This document shows positions 17,417-26,364 of a DNA stretch of 41,734 nt, one piece after another. Where the stretch lies: positions 1 through 41,734 of the forward strand of contig SDOA01000020.1 of the NCBI GenBank assembly GCA_004524595.1, read 5' to 3'. The notes under the pieces were generated by a model. It had not been told where the DNA came from. It made no database searches and was given only the letters and a program-made list of their open reading frames with translations. Position 1 is the first letter of the stretch. Each line of letters begins with the position of its first letter. Both the position numbers and the translations under genes were made by a program. The DNA comes from Candidatus Thorarchaeota archaeon (GTDB lineage: Archaea > Asgardarchaeota > Thorarchaeia > Thorarchaeales > Thorarchaeaceae).

Positions 17417-17935
17417 ATGCAGAAAGGGAGGAAAGAGACCGTGGTATCAGAGATATTCATCAGATACTTGACAACGACTGGTCTTGAAAAGACAGCGAGA
17501 TTTAGAGCTGATGAATCTGCGATAAACCTCGATCTCAGAGATATTGCATCGGTGGACTTATTGCCTCTAATCTGGTGCGAAAATTTAGAATCACTATGTC
17601 TTCGAAACAACTCGTTGACAGAGATTGACCTTTCACCACTCGAGAAGTGCGGGAAAAACCTCAAGGCTATTCGATTGAGTCACAATCGGCTTCAGGGGAT
17701 TGATTTGAATCCTCTTAGTTGCTGCCCTAAGCTCCAAGAAGTGACGCTTGATGAAAACCGTTTGAAACGCATTGATTTATCACCGCTCTTTCAATGTGCT
17801 AGTTTAAAACAGCTAAATCTGGACAAGGATGTGTCTTTAACTGCAGATCTTCTCCTTAGGTCAGTTGGAAGTTGGCCAGAAGTTCTTATTGAGCGCTATC
17901 ATAGAATCCTCTGGAAATCAGATTTGGCAGGATAA
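17417..17935 (+). CDS. Leucine-rich repeat protein
   Basis: 172 residues with about four repeats of 23-24 residues of the form LxxLxLxxNxLxxIDLxPLxxC. Examples are LESLCLRNNSLTEIDLSPL, LKAIRLSHNRLQGIDLNPL and LQEVTLDENRLKRIDLSPL, starting near residue 58. A capping N-terminal part and a helical C-terminal part flank them. There is no signal peptide, so the protein should be cytosolic and act in protein binding. Eukaryote-style LRR proteins with the IDLxPL form are frequent in Asgard genomes (recollection, not tested). The SDR gene follows 72 bases later on the same strand. Start ATG at 17417; a TTCTTTTTA box upstream could be the promoter. Confidence 0.8.
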   Translation: MQKGRKETVVSEIFIRYLTTTGLEKTARFRADESAINLDLRDIASVDLLPLIWCENLESLCLRNNSLTEIDLSPLEKCGKNLKAIRLSHNRLQGIDLNPLSCCPKLQEVTLDENRLKRIDLSPLFQCASLKQLNLDKDVSLTADLLLRSVGSWPEVLIERYHRILWKSDLAG

Positions 17936-18007
17936 ACTAACATATCGCAGGATTGAAAGGGAACTTGTCCAATTGTAATGACCTTGCAGATTGCGGGAGG
18001 TTTTTGA

Positions 18008-18811
18008 TTGGATACAGGACTCTCTGGAAAACATGTTATTATTACTGGAGCATCAGGTGGAATTGGACTAGAAACAACGTTGATGTTTCTGTCAGAAGGG
18101 GCACGAGTCACTGGCACATTCAATCGTTCAATAAAGAACTTGGATACACTAAGGGAGTCTTGGTCAGAACAATTACAGATTGTCAAAGTAGACCAGGTCA
18201 AAGAATCAGAGATTGAGTCCCTTTTCAAGAAGGCAAATGATAAGTTTGGAAGAGTTGACATCTTAGTTGCTAATGCGGGTATCGCAAATCATCAAGGTGT
18301 AGCAATTCAAGATATGAAACTAGAACAATGGGAACAGATGTTATCAGTAAACATCACAGGTACGTTTCTCTGTGTCAAGCATTTCTTCAAGAATTTAGTG
18401 AGGTATGAGAGAGAGAATGCGGCACTAGTGCTTATCGGTTCTACAGCTGGATTCTTCGGTGAGGCTTGGTATGCAGACTATTCAGCGACAAAAGCTGCGA
18501 TGCATGGGCTCTTGATGAGTTTAAAGAACGAAATAGTTCACATTGCACCTCGAGGTCGTGTTAATCTTGTCAATCCTGGATGGACAGCTACTCCAATGGC
18601 AGAAGGAGCTCTTTCTGACAAAGAGATGCTAACGAGGATTTTACAGACAATTCCAATGCGTAAGATTGGAGTACCACAGGATATTGCTAGCACAATTGTA
18701 TATCTCGCCTCGGATAAATTAGCAGGTCATGTAAGCGGTCAAACAATTAATGTCGCGGGGGGAATGGAGGGTCGATTATTATACACGCCAGATGAGATAG
18801 ACCTCACATAA
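18008..18811 (+). CDS. Short-chain dehydrogenase/reductase (classical SDR)
   Basis: NAD(P)-dependent oxidoreductase with a Rossmann fold. Seen: TGASGGIGLE (cofactor loop, near residue 13), a following Asn-Ala-Gly motif VANAGIA near 87, catalytic Ser in LIGSTAGFFG, catalytic YSATK near 161, and NPGWTATPM after it. The C-terminal GHVSGQTINVAGGMEG is the classical SDR ending. TTG at 18008 is the start, decided by a strong GGGAGG at 17995-18000. Length (267) is typical. Position 40 has NRS after the second strand, which would suit NADP. Substrate unknown; FabG-like ketoacyl or sugar reduction are both possible. Confidence 0.9.
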   Translation: MDTGLSGKHVIITGASGGIGLETTLMFLSEGARVTGTFNRSIKNLDTLRESWSEQLQIVKVDQVKESEIESLFKKANDKFGRVDILVANAGIANHQGVAIQDMKLEQWEQMLSVNITGTFLCVKHFFKNLVRYERENAALVLIGSTAGFFGEAWYADYSATKAAMHGLLMSLKNEIVHIAPRGRVNLVNPGWTATPMAEGALSDKEMLTRILQTIPMRKIGVPQDIASTIVYLASDKLAGHVSGQTINVAGGMEGRLLYTPDEIDLT

Positions 18812-18818
18812 TTATGAT

Positions 18819-19064
18819 TCATTTTCTATTCTCAAAGGTCTCAGTCTTCTTTCGTTCCTCTCTCTTTCGTAATGGGAAAAGAGCAGTTGAGTCTCTTATT
18901 GCAGGATAATAGACCTCTGCTGCAATATCACGAGAGTCAGGCGAGTATAATAGAGTTGGTCCTCTTGATGTTCTAGGCTTACTCATTCGTAGTTTTTCCC
19001 GATATGTAAATAGAAAAATAACAACTGCAAGCAGAAAGACAGAGCCTACAATGATTCCTAGCAT
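18819..19064 (-). CDS. Small single-span membrane protein
   Basis: 81 residues. One hydrophobic segment at residues 2-20, then a basic cytosolic tail with YREKLRMSKPR and a charged C-terminus KREERKKTETFENRK. No family recognised. A GGTGA element sits about 12 bases upstream of the ATG at 19064. It converges on the SDR (7 bases between stops) and is divergent from the methyltransferase, whose promoter must share the 127-base gap. Probably real, function unknown. Confidence 0.55.
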   Translation of the reverse strand: MLGIIVGSVFLLAVVIFLFTYREKLRMSKPRTSRGPTLLYSPDSRDIAAEVYYPAIRDSTALFPLRKREERKKTETFENRK

Positions 19065-19191
19065 TAATCAAATCTCACCTGATATGTTATTCACGCGAGA
19101 GCTTATCTACTTTTACCAAGACATCTATTGGATAAGATGCAGACTGGGTGTCATTTAACAAGATTGAAGAAAGAAATTCAATGAATAGAAA

Positions 19192-19962
19192 ATGAATACA
19201 ATGAACTCATTCGATGATATCACCCTAGCATATGATAACTCAATTGACTGGGATAGACGTCTAAATCGCGAATTGCCACTCATTCTCTCATTAATGGATG
19301 ATCCTAAAAGGGCACGGGTGCTTGATATGGCATGCGGTAGCGGTCATCACTCAATTGCACTTGCTGCTCATGGTGCCGAGGTCATAGGATTCGATTCAAG
19401 TGAAACCATGATCAGAGCTGCTAGAGTACATATGGAGGAGAAGGGTACCAATGCACAATTTATCAATGCAGAAATGGAGAACATCGCAAACGTAGTTGAG
19501 GGGCAATTTGATCTTGTGATATGCCTTGGTAATTCTTTGGCACTCTTGAAAAACAGAGAAGTTGTGAAAGATGTTGTGAAGGGAGTTCGTGGGATATTGA
19601 GAGAAGGAGGGTCTTTCCTCGCACAGGTGCTCAACTTTGAAGAGATACATTGGACAGGATTTAGAAACTTCCCCATGAAAAAAGGAAGATTGAGTAATGG
19701 GAACGAGATCACCTTTGCCCGACTGTTTGAGCATACTGATTATCCCTTTTCATCGACCCTGGTAATGTCTGCATTTAGAGAAGTTGATGGAGTATGGACA
19801 TCAGAAGTAGAAACTCAAAAAGTCTTGAATCTCAACTATGAATTAATGAAAGAGATACTTGAGGTAGCAGGCTTTACCAATGCTCAATTCTACTCAGACT
19901 ACAGCAAGAATTTACTTGAGAGAAAAAATCACAGAAATATGATAATCCATGCGGTGAAATGA
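19192..19962 (+). CDS. SAM-dependent class I methyltransferase
   Basis: Rossmann-type methyltransferase of 256 residues. Motif I VLDMACGSGHHSIALA near residue 43-58 binds SAM; motif II EVIGFDSSETMI follows; FDLVICLGNSLALL is motif IV; and GGSFLAQVLNFE corresponds to post-motif strands. The N-terminus has the SIDWDRRLNRELPLI helix common in small-molecule methyltransferases. ATG at 19192 or 19201. Its stop lies 8 bases from the converging ABC permease, so it is not part of that operon. Substrate cannot be told. Confidence 0.85.
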   Translation: MNTMNSFDDITLAYDNSIDWDRRLNRELPLILSLMDDPKRARVLDMACGSGHHSIALAAHGAEVIGFDSSETMIRAARVHMEEKGTNAQFINAEMENIANVVEGQFDLVICLGNSLALLKNREVVKDVVKGVRGILREGGSFLAQVLNFEEIHWTGFRNFPMKKGRLSNGNEITFARLFEHTDYPFSSTLVMSAFREVDGVWTSEVETQKVLNLNYELMKEILEVAGFTNAQFYSDYSKNLLERKNHRNMIIHAVK

Positions 19963-19970
19963 TTGTTTCT

Positions 19971-21602
19971 CTATTCAGGACTTGCCATCCGTTTCGTTCC
20001 AATCATAGTGAGTCCTGTTCCAACAATGAGAAGTAATGCTGCTGGAAGAAAGGCAAGTATGATTAAATTCCTAAAAATGGGTATGATAGAAAATGGGACA
20101 ATGACAATCATTGAGAACATTATGATTGACATCATAATTCCTGTATTATCTTTGAAAGACTTACTCTGAGTATCATCATAATTTGGGTTATTTGTCGTAA
20201 CTCCTGTACTTACTAAGGTCGCACCCGTCATTGCTAATGATGTACTCGTGAGAATGAGAAGAAACTCTGAGGGACTTAATCCAACAGTATAAATCGTAAT
20301 GACTGAGGCAATTAGTGTCATTGGAAATCCAAAAAATAAAGATTCTACAATACGGGCTCTTACGAACCGATCAACTCCTTTGGGAGTACTTTTCAGCATC
20401 CAGAGTTGGTCTTGAGATTCTAAAAAGCCTGTACCTCCGAAGCTCATTGCACTAATCATTGCAATAATCATTCCTGTAGCAAGAGCCACTGTGAAGAGGA
20501 AAATCTCGCGGCTTTCAGATCCTAATCCAGACACATCTACCAACATAGGAAGTATAATTGCAAGTAAAACACCGATTATAATTTTCGATGTATTTGATGG
20601 TTTGCGACCAAAGTCTTTCAAGGTCGTAATTAGAAGAACACAGAATGAGCCCGGTGTAATTCTACGAAGTCCACGCAACACTATGTTCTCACCTCCTGCA
20701 CAACGAACTTGTTCAGAACGCGCTCCAATCTGAATTCGAAAGAATCGATCTGATGTAACTAAAGCTATTGTCACTGTTCCAAATGCAAAGAGTAAAAGAA
20801 GAGAGAAGTTTACAAGAGGGGGAAAACCAAGCACTGATTCTATCATTGTGACATCTGATATACTGAGACCTACACCATTGAATCGAAGAATGAGTGATGT
20901 AGCCAAATCAGCACCCCATGTAAATGGGAATACTAGGAATATATTGAGACCAAGTAATTCGGTAATTGGTCCTGAGAGAAAGATGATTCCATATAGGGGT
21001 AAGATTGCGGCAAACCCGATAACAATTGATAGCCCTCTTGCAAGTTCATCACCACGAGGTGATTCAGCTAGCTTTGACTGTAAAATTGTAGCAAGAAGAT
21101 TTGAGAACCAGAGTGTACTGAGAAATACAAAAAGAAGTGTGAGATATAATAGTAATTGACCCAGAATACTAATTGCATAGAACTGTACAAAAATTGAAAG
21201 TATAACTGGTATAAGAAGGAATGCACCAATTGAATAGAGTGGTATACGTCCAAGAAATGTCCCCACCATTATTGAGCGCGTGCTGACGTTATTACTTAGT
21301 ATAATTTCCCATTGACCGATTTTAAGTTCCTCAAGTGATTGACTGATTGGATTGAAGAGATACACGAACCACATGAACATCACAAGAGAGCGCATGAATC
21401 CAGCAAGTCCAAGGAACAATAAGGACTCAATTCGCGTTTGAAACCAACTTAGAAGGAGGGATGTAATCGCAGGTGCGAGAATGAGAGCCCAACTCACACT
21501 GAGTATGAGTAAACTTATCATCACTGTTTTACGTTTAGACCGAAACCTGGCGGTCATCACCAGGTACTCGGCCTTTGCTATATGATACCAATTCCTCCTC
21601 AT
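19971..21602 (-). CDS. ABC-2 type transporter permease (second paralog)
   Basis: 543-residue permease with about 12 membrane segments, last gene of a three-gene ABC exporter operon. It begins with YHIAKAEYLVMTARFRSKRK, the same opening as the gene upstream (WLAITKAEFQVLSASMRSHRK). Shared with that gene are EIILSNNVSTRSIMVGTFLGR early on, a middle motif FILRGIRR-like (IVLRGLRRITPG), the stretch GFLESQDQLWMLK near 390 and a late GVTTNNPNYDDTQSKSFKD. Start ATG at 21602 is supported by GGAGTGAT just upstream, inside the 18-base spacer. The two permeases probably make a heterodimer. Substrate unknown. Confidence 0.85.
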   Translation of the reverse strand: MRRNWYHIAKAEYLVMTARFRSKRKTVMISLLILSVSWALILAPAITSLLLSWFQTRIESLLFLGLAGFMRSLVMFMWFVYLFNPISQSLEELKIGQWEIILSNNVSTRSIMVGTFLGRIPLYSIGAFLLIPVILSIFVQFYAISILGQLLLYLTLLFVFLSTLWFSNLLATILQSKLAESPRGDELARGLSIVIGFAAILPLYGIIFLSGPITELLGLNIFLVFPFTWGADLATSLILRFNGVGLSISDVTMIESVLGFPPLVNFSLLLLFAFGTVTIALVTSDRFFRIQIGARSEQVRCAGGENIVLRGLRRITPGSFCVLLITTLKDFGRKPSNTSKIIIGVLLAIILPMLVDVSGLGSESREIFLFTVALATGMIIAMISAMSFGGTGFLESQDQLWMLKSTPKGVDRFVRARIVESLFFGFPMTLIASVITIYTVGLSPSEFLLILTSTSLAMTGATLVSTGVTTNNPNYDDTQSKSFKDNTGIMMSIIMFSMIVIVPFSIIPIFRNLIILAFLPAALLLIVGTGLTMIGTKRMASPE

Positions 21603-21620
21603 TGATAATCACTCCATGCT

Positions 21621-23300
21621 CTAGTTTGCAGGACCAGATAACTTCCTGATGCCAATCCAGACAAGAAGGGCTCCAAGGGACCACTGGACCAGCAGACCAA
21701 TCAGGGACATCCCAAACATAACATTTGGGGGACCAACAATGTTAGCCACTAATCCAAGGAAATCAATGTCTAGACCAATTGTGAGGAACATGTCAGCAAA
21801 GAGAACTCCAACAATAGAGAACTCAGCCAGCATAACGGAAGTCATCAGGTTTGCTTGATGTGCTGGAGACTTTGTGTCTTCATAATTGGGATTACCAGCA
21901 GTGATTCCTGTTGAAATGAGCATACCTCCAAATATTGCCATGTATCCAAGACCAATTAGCGCAAGTAATTCAAAGAAAGTCATCTCAAGTACGAAATACA
22001 ACAAAGTAGTAGGTATGAAGATTAGAGGTATACCTATCATCGCCTGGGTTACGATTCTACTCTTCACAAACTTTGAGGCTCCATTTGGTGCTCCTTGAAT
22101 TATCCATAGCTGGTCTTGACTCTCAAGGAAACCTACACCAGCAAATGGGAATGATCCAATAAGTGACAGCATCGCTATAATCATGAAGACCATCTCTCGC
22201 ATTTGCACGTATTCTACATTCACTGTAGTCAGGATAATAGGAAATATACATGCTAAAACCACACCATAGAATATCTTTGATAGATTCTGTGCTTTACGCA
22301 GGAAGTCCTTGAAATTAGATACCATGAGTGTGCCAAATGGTCCAGGACTGAGTCGTCTAATACCTCGGAGTATGAAACTCTCACCACGCACTGTTGTGAC
22401 AATTTGTGTCCGTACACCAGCATCAATAGTGAATACTCTATCAGCCGCTCCTAGTGCAATGATGATTGTTGCAAAGACAAATCCACCCATTAGCAAAGAT
22501 GATACTAGTAAATCAAGATGAAGAATACTGCCAAAGGTAGCTATCTGGTGTCCTGTAAGTCCGACACCATTGAATGTAATTGCAAGCCAGCTCAATGTGT
22601 CTGCAAACCAAGTCGAGGGTAAGATAAGAAACGCATCCATACCCATCATTTCTGACATGGCAGGCAGGAAGAACATCAGACTGTACATCGGGATGATGAC
22701 GATGATAGCAATGACCATTGATAATCCCTTGGCAATGTCATTACCCCTTGATGAGTCACCTAGTCTAGCTTGAATCACACCTGTGACAAAGTTAGATAGC
22801 CAGATTGTTCCTAAGGCCAGTAAGGTGATTACACCATATAGTAAGATTTGACCGAGGATATTTACCTCAAAAGCAAGTACTAAGGGCGTGATCAGGAGAG
22901 GTGATAAGAAAACAACTATCAATCCAAAGAGAGGTATCTTTCCTAGGAAAGTACCAGCTATGATATTTCTAGTAGATACATTGTTTGACAGGAATATCTC
23001 CCACTGACCAATCTTGATTTCTTGAAGAGCATAAGATAGAGGGAATAGTAGCAGTAGAATCCACAGAAAAAGGATAATTGTACGCATCAGACCTGGGAAG
23101 ATTAACTGTAACAATGGTCGCAAGGTGTCCATTGGGATTAACGCATTGATGAATGAACCAATCACAATAGGTGCAATGACTACTGCCCAAAAGAAGGCGA
23201 TTGCAATGAGTACTCCTACATACATCTTCCTATGTGATCTCATACTTGCAGACAGTACTTGAAATTCAGCCTTTGTAATAGCAAGCCATTGTTGCGCCAC
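21621..23300 (-). CDS. ABC-2 type transporter permease (first paralog)
   Basis: About 560 residues, 12 hydrophobic segments, paralog of the next gene. Clear shared marks: EIFLSNNVSTRNIIAGTFLGK, SFILRGIRRLSPGPFGTL, GVGFLESQDQLWIIQGAPN and GITAGNPNYEDTKSP. The frame is open from ATG at 23315, which would overlap the ATPase gene. I choose GTG at 23300, since a perfect GGAGGT formed by the ATPase gene's last codons and stop lies 7 bases upstream, the usual distance. Translation is thus likely coupled to the ATPase. Both halves export or flip something across the membrane, driven by the ATPase. Confidence 0.85.
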   Translation of the reverse strand: MAQQWLAITKAEFQVLSASMRSHRKMYVGVLIAIAFFWAVVIAPIVIGSFINALIPMDTLRPLLQLIFPGLMRTIILFLWILLLLFPLSYALQEIKIGQWEIFLSNNVSTRNIIAGTFLGKIPLFGLIVVFLSPLLITPLVLAFEVNILGQILLYGVITLLALGTIWLSNFVTGVIQARLGDSSRGNDIAKGLSMVIAIIVIIPMYSLMFFLPAMSEMMGMDAFLILPSTWFADTLSWLAITFNGVGLTGHQIATFGSILHLDLLVSSLLMGGFVFATIIIALGAADRVFTIDAGVRTQIVTTVRGESFILRGIRRLSPGPFGTLMVSNFKDFLRKAQNLSKIFYGVVLACIFPIILTTVNVEYVQMREMVFMIIAMLSLIGSFPFAGVGFLESQDQLWIIQGAPNGASKFVKSRIVTQAMIGIPLIFIPTTLLYFVLEMTFFELLALIGLGYMAIFGGMLISTGITAGNPNYEDTKSPAHQANLMTSVMLAEFSIVGVLFADMFLTIGLDIDFLGLVANIVGPPNVMFGMSLIGLLVQWSLGALLVWIGIRKLSGPAN

Positions 23301-23305
23301 TGGTT

Positions 23306-24076
23306 TTACCTCCATGCAAGCAGAGTCTTTCTGTCGACCTGACCGCCAACAATCTTTAGATATGCATCCTCAAGATTACGAACGTTCATTGATTCTATAA
23401 TATCAGCTGGCGAACCATGTACCGTAAGTTGTCCCTCATTAAGAATACCAATGACATCACATACATCTTCAGCAAATGATGTTTGGTGTGTACAGATAAA
23501 GAAACTAGTCTCTGTTTCTTCTACAAGAGCCAGTATCAAGTCTTTTACTAAAGCACTTGCTGCAGGATCCAATCTCGATGTTGGTTCATCAAGGAAGACT
23601 AGTTTTGGTTCATGAAGGAGTGTTGATGCAACTAGTACTTTCTGTTTCATCCCTGAGGAGTAGGACTCCAAGAGATCGTCTTGTCGACCTTCAAGACCAA
23701 GAATTCCGAGTAGACTGTCAATGCGTCTATTCAGACTCTCACCATTTCTTCCATTCAGTGCTCCTATGAACTCTAGAAATTCCACAGCTGATAACTTTGA
23801 GTACAATCCAGGAGACTCAGGTAGTAGACCAGTAGCAGCCTTGATCTCATCACGTTGTGAATTGATATTAAATCCGCATACAGTTGCATTACCACTTGTC
23901 TGCCTAAGGAGTCCAGAGAGAATTCGTACCGTGGTGGTCTTCCCAGCTCCGTTCGGACCCAGAAAACCAAACCTGCTACCAGAGAGAACCTCTAAGTCCA
24001 GATTTCTAACAGCCTGAACTGAGCCAAAGCTCTTGTTCAGACCTTCAGTTCGAATAACTGTTCCATTTCGTGCCAT
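23306..24076 (-). CDS. ABC transporter ATP-binding protein
   Basis: ATPase of 256 residues, first gene of the exporter operon. Walker A GPNGAGKTTT near residue 38-47, Q-loop region TGLLPESPGLY, ABC signature YSSGMKQKVLVAS near 142, Walker B LVFLDEPTSRLDPAA near 159-173 and the switch His in FICTHQTS near 196. The Q-loop has Pro/Glu in place of Gln (LLPESPGL), as in many DrrA/CcmA-type exporters. ATG at 24076 lies about 45 bases from the palindromic operator block. Belongs with the two permeases that follow. Confidence 0.92.
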   Translation of the reverse strand: MARNGTVIRTEGLNKSFGSVQAVRNLDLEVLSGSRFGFLGPNGAGKTTTVRILSGLLRQTSGNATVCGFNINSQRDEIKAATGLLPESPGLYSKLSAVEFLEFIGALNGRNGESLNRRIDSLLGILGLEGRQDDLLESYSSGMKQKVLVASTLLHEPKLVFLDEPTSRLDPAASALVKDLILALVEETETSFFICTHQTSFAEDVCDVIGILNEGQLTVHGSPADIIESMNVRNLEDAYLKIVGGQVDRKTLLAWR

Positions 24077-24102
24077 TTTGTTTCAACCGTTCTAAATCAT
24101 TG

Positions 24103-24176
24103 CTGTAAAAGTTTACAGCGCCATGGTAAAGATTTATATTCATTCATATATAAATGTTTACCACAACGCAGTAAAT
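24103..24176. promoter_or_regulatory. Palindromic operator block between two divergent operons
   Basis: Two inverted repeats lie between the ATPase gene (minus) and the regulator gene (plus). The first is CTGTAAA (24103-24109), spacer AG, TTTACAG (24112-24118), perfect. The second has arms GGTAAAGATTTATAT (24125-24139) and ATATAAATGTTTACC (24148-24162) with one mismatch and an 8-base spacer, and it contains TATA-like sequence. A further GTAAAT half-site is at 24171-24176. The shared core is GTAAA/TTTAC. A dimeric regulator bound here could control both operons at once. The protein encoded immediately downstream is the natural candidate. Confidence 0.7.
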
Positions 24177-24221
24177 TTTGACCAGAAAGAGTTAAAAAGT
24201 GCGTGCGCGAGGAAGAATACT

Positions 24222-24878
24222 ATGGGATTACTCTCGAATCATGAAGCAGTAGTCTGGTGGGAATACCATCATGGTAAGCCCACATCAGACATCTTCAGCA
24301 AGTATGAGAAGCCCAGTTATGTTCCTGAATACATCTATGAAATTCTTGCTAGGGAGATTAATGAAAAAATCAAAGACACTAGGAAAGCAAGTAGAGAGAG
24401 AGAAAATATACGCAAGATTCAGTTCTCAAGTGCAGCATATGTATCTAGAGTACTTAGTAGAGCAAAATCAAAGATTGAAGATACTCTTAGACAACATGCG
24501 AATAGTCACCGATTAGATACAGAAAATATTGATGGGGAGAAAGGAATACTTACTGGATTTGACTACCAAGCCAATACAAATGTATACATTATCTTTACAC
24601 TACAATTGGGAGTCGTCATATGGTATGAACACACTAATTATGGTGGAAAACTATGTGACGGCACTCCATATTCATCTCAGGCAAGAAGTGATGGAAAACC
24701 GTGTCCGAAAGTAGAAGAGTGTAGGGAAACTCTTGACATCATTCTGAAAGAGTATAATCTTACTCTGAATCCTAAGGAAGAAGATATGTACATGACAGAG
24801 CAGTCAAACAGAATCTTTGGAAAACTTGGATCTAAACAACTTCCTCGCTATCAAAGAGAGATACAAGAAGGTGAATGA
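24222..24878 (+). CDS. Putative DNA-binding regulator of the bPH2 operon
   Basis: About 218 residues, no membrane segment. The N-terminus (LSNHEAVVWWEYHHGKPTSD, then SYVPEYIYEILARE) and the following basic helix SAAYVSRVLSRAKSKIEDTL look like a helix-turn-helix arrangement, reminiscent of sigma-region-4-like HTH proteins; this is weak, fold-level resemblance. The C-terminal half (FDYQANTNVYIIFTLQLGVV and a GKLCDGTPYSS stretch with few Cys) has no recognised family and might sense a ligand. The frame is open from 24123, but that would run through the operator, so ATG at 24222 with GAGGA upstream is chosen. It overlaps the first bPH2 gene by 4 bases. Confidence 0.6.
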   Translation: MGLLSNHEAVVWWEYHHGKPTSDIFSKYEKPSYVPEYIYEILAREINEKIKDTRKASRERENIRKIQFSSAAYVSRVLSRAKSKIEDTLRQHANSHRLDTENIDGEKGILTGFDYQANTNVYIIFTLQLGVVIWYEHTNYGGKLCDGTPYSSQARSDGKPCPKVEECRETLDIILKEYNLTLNPKEEDMYMTEQSNRIFGKLGSKQLPRYQREIQEGE

Positions 24879-25639
24879 AAAAAATGAACGAGGAAGTAGA
24901 AGCTGGATATTTCCCTGTAATGGAGAAGATATCTAGTGGTAAGAAATTCAAGCCTTCAAAGGCCTTGAGAAACAAGTACTGGTTTATTGCAATATTAATT
25001 GCAGTAGGTACATGGTTCATGATTGTCGGATCATTCTACGGAATATCCTATCTGATATCGCAAGATGAAGGATGGAGCCATGCAGCATTCGTAGCTCAAT
25101 ATCTGAGTGTTGTGAACTACTGGACAGTTATTATAGAACTAGTATGGTTAGTTCCAGCTCTGATTGCCATTCCGGTTTATATTAACTCGATTGAGTACTC
25201 AGTGATCTCAGAAACGGGTGAGGCGTCTCCAGAAATCTATGTTCGAAAGGGAATCATCAATATTACCAAGAAACATGTCCCATTCAGGACCATCACAAAC
25301 ATAAGTTCTCGTGCTGGAATAATTGATAGACTATTTAGAATTGGCAATGTTGAGATTCAGACTGCTGGATACTCAGGCGGACCAGGTGGACAATCTGGAC
25401 CAGAGGAGAAACTAGAAGGAATAACATTCTACGAGGAGGTCAGAGACTTCATTCTACAGGAATTACGAAGATTCAGAGATCCCTATGTTGTGGGCACAGA
25501 GGTAGTTCATCCACGAGATGAGGCAGTTCCAAGAATAAGTGACAGCTTGGATGACGAGATTCTCATCACATTACGAGAGATTCGAAATGTATTGGAACGC
25601 ATTGAACATAAATTTGACAAGGAGGAAGGAGAAAAGTGA
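24875..25639 (+). CDS. bPH2 (DUF304, YdbS-like) membrane protein, copy 1
   Basis: 254 residues. The N-terminal motif GKKFKPSKALRNKYW leads into two membrane segments (about 30-60 and 80-105). A bacterial pleckstrin-homology-like domain follows, with IEYSVISETGEASPEIYVRK, GIINITKKHVPFRTITNISS, RAGIIDRLFRIGNVEIQTAG. The C-terminus has a charged helix with LREIRNVLERI. The ATG overlaps the regulator stop (ATGA). ATG at 24884 is an alternative. In Bacillus the related ydbST genes add resistance to certain antimicrobial peptides, so an envelope role is plausible. Copies 2 and 3 follow in tandem and share all parts. Confidence 0.85.
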   Translation: MKKMNEEVEAGYFPVMEKISSGKKFKPSKALRNKYWFIAILIAVGTWFMIVGSFYGISYLISQDEGWSHAAFVAQYLSVVNYWTVIIELVWLVPALIAIPVYINSIEYSVISETGEASPEIYVRKGIINITKKHVPFRTITNISSRAGIIDRLFRIGNVEIQTAGYSGGPGGQSGPEEKLEGITFYEEVRDFILQELRRFRDPYVVGTEVVHPRDEAVPRISDSLDDEILITLREIRNVLERIEHKFDKEEGEK

Positions 25640-26352
25640 CGATTGAGGGGAAGATAATCAAACCACCAGTCGAGAATATAGCATACGGGCGGATATTCAG
25701 GCCTTCAAAAGCTTTCAGAAACAAAATGTGGTTCATAGGTATTATAATCGCCATAATGCTTTGGATAATCATCATTGGATCTCTTGCCTTTGTTCTATGG
25801 TTGGTCGGAATTGTTTCTGGATACCCGGTGGCGGCAATCTTCTACCAGTGGTGGACTGTCCTGAACCTGTGGTATTGGGTCATCACAGCCATCTGGCTAA
25901 TTCCTGGAATCATAATTATCCCAATCTACCTTCGTTCTATTGAATATTCAGTTCTCTCAGATGCTGGCGAAGTTTCCAAGGAGATTTTCACAAAGAAAGG
26001 TATTATTAACATAACAAGAAAACATGTCCCGTTTCGAACGATTACAAATATCAGTTCACGGGCTGGGCTCTTCGACAGACTCTTTGGCATCGGTTCAATA
26101 GAGATTGAAACAGCGGGATATTCAGGTACCACATCATCAGCGGAGGAGAAACTAGAGGGAATTACATTCTATGAAGAACTTCGTGATTTCATCCTAAGGG
26201 AGTTAAGGAAGTTCAAAGACCCGTATGTAACGGGGACTGAGATTGTGTCCCCAGAAGAAGAACCAGTTCTTAGAGATGACGAAAGTCTAGAGGACGAGAT
26301 ACTACTAGTATTGCGTGAGATCAGAGACCTGTTGAAGAAAGATAGAAAGTGA
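25636..26352 (+). CDS. bPH2 (DUF304, YdbS-like) membrane protein, copy 2
   Basis: 238 residues, closest relative of copy 1. The same order: GRIFRPSKAFRNKMW near the N-terminus, two membrane segments, then bPH2 with GIINITRKHVPFRTITNISS and AGLFDRLFGIGSIEIETAG, and the end DEILLVLREIRDLLKK. The start is GTG at 25636, whose last bases form the TGA stop of copy 1 (GTGA overlap), with AGGAGG about 10 bases ahead. Translation is therefore coupled to copy 1. The copies may assemble as a hetero-oligomer. Confidence 0.85.
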   Translation: MTIEGKIIKPPVENIAYGRIFRPSKAFRNKMWFIGIIIAIMLWIIIIGSLAFVLWLVGIVSGYPVAAIFYQWWTVLNLWYWVITAIWLIPGIIIIPIYLRSIEYSVLSDAGEVSKEIFTKKGIINITRKHVPFRTITNISSRAGLFDRLFGIGSIEIETAGYSGTTSSAEEKLEGITFYEELRDFILRELRKFKDPYVTGTEIVSPEEEPVLRDDESLEDEILLVLREIRDLLKKDRK

Positions 26353-26364
26353 GGAATCTACTAG

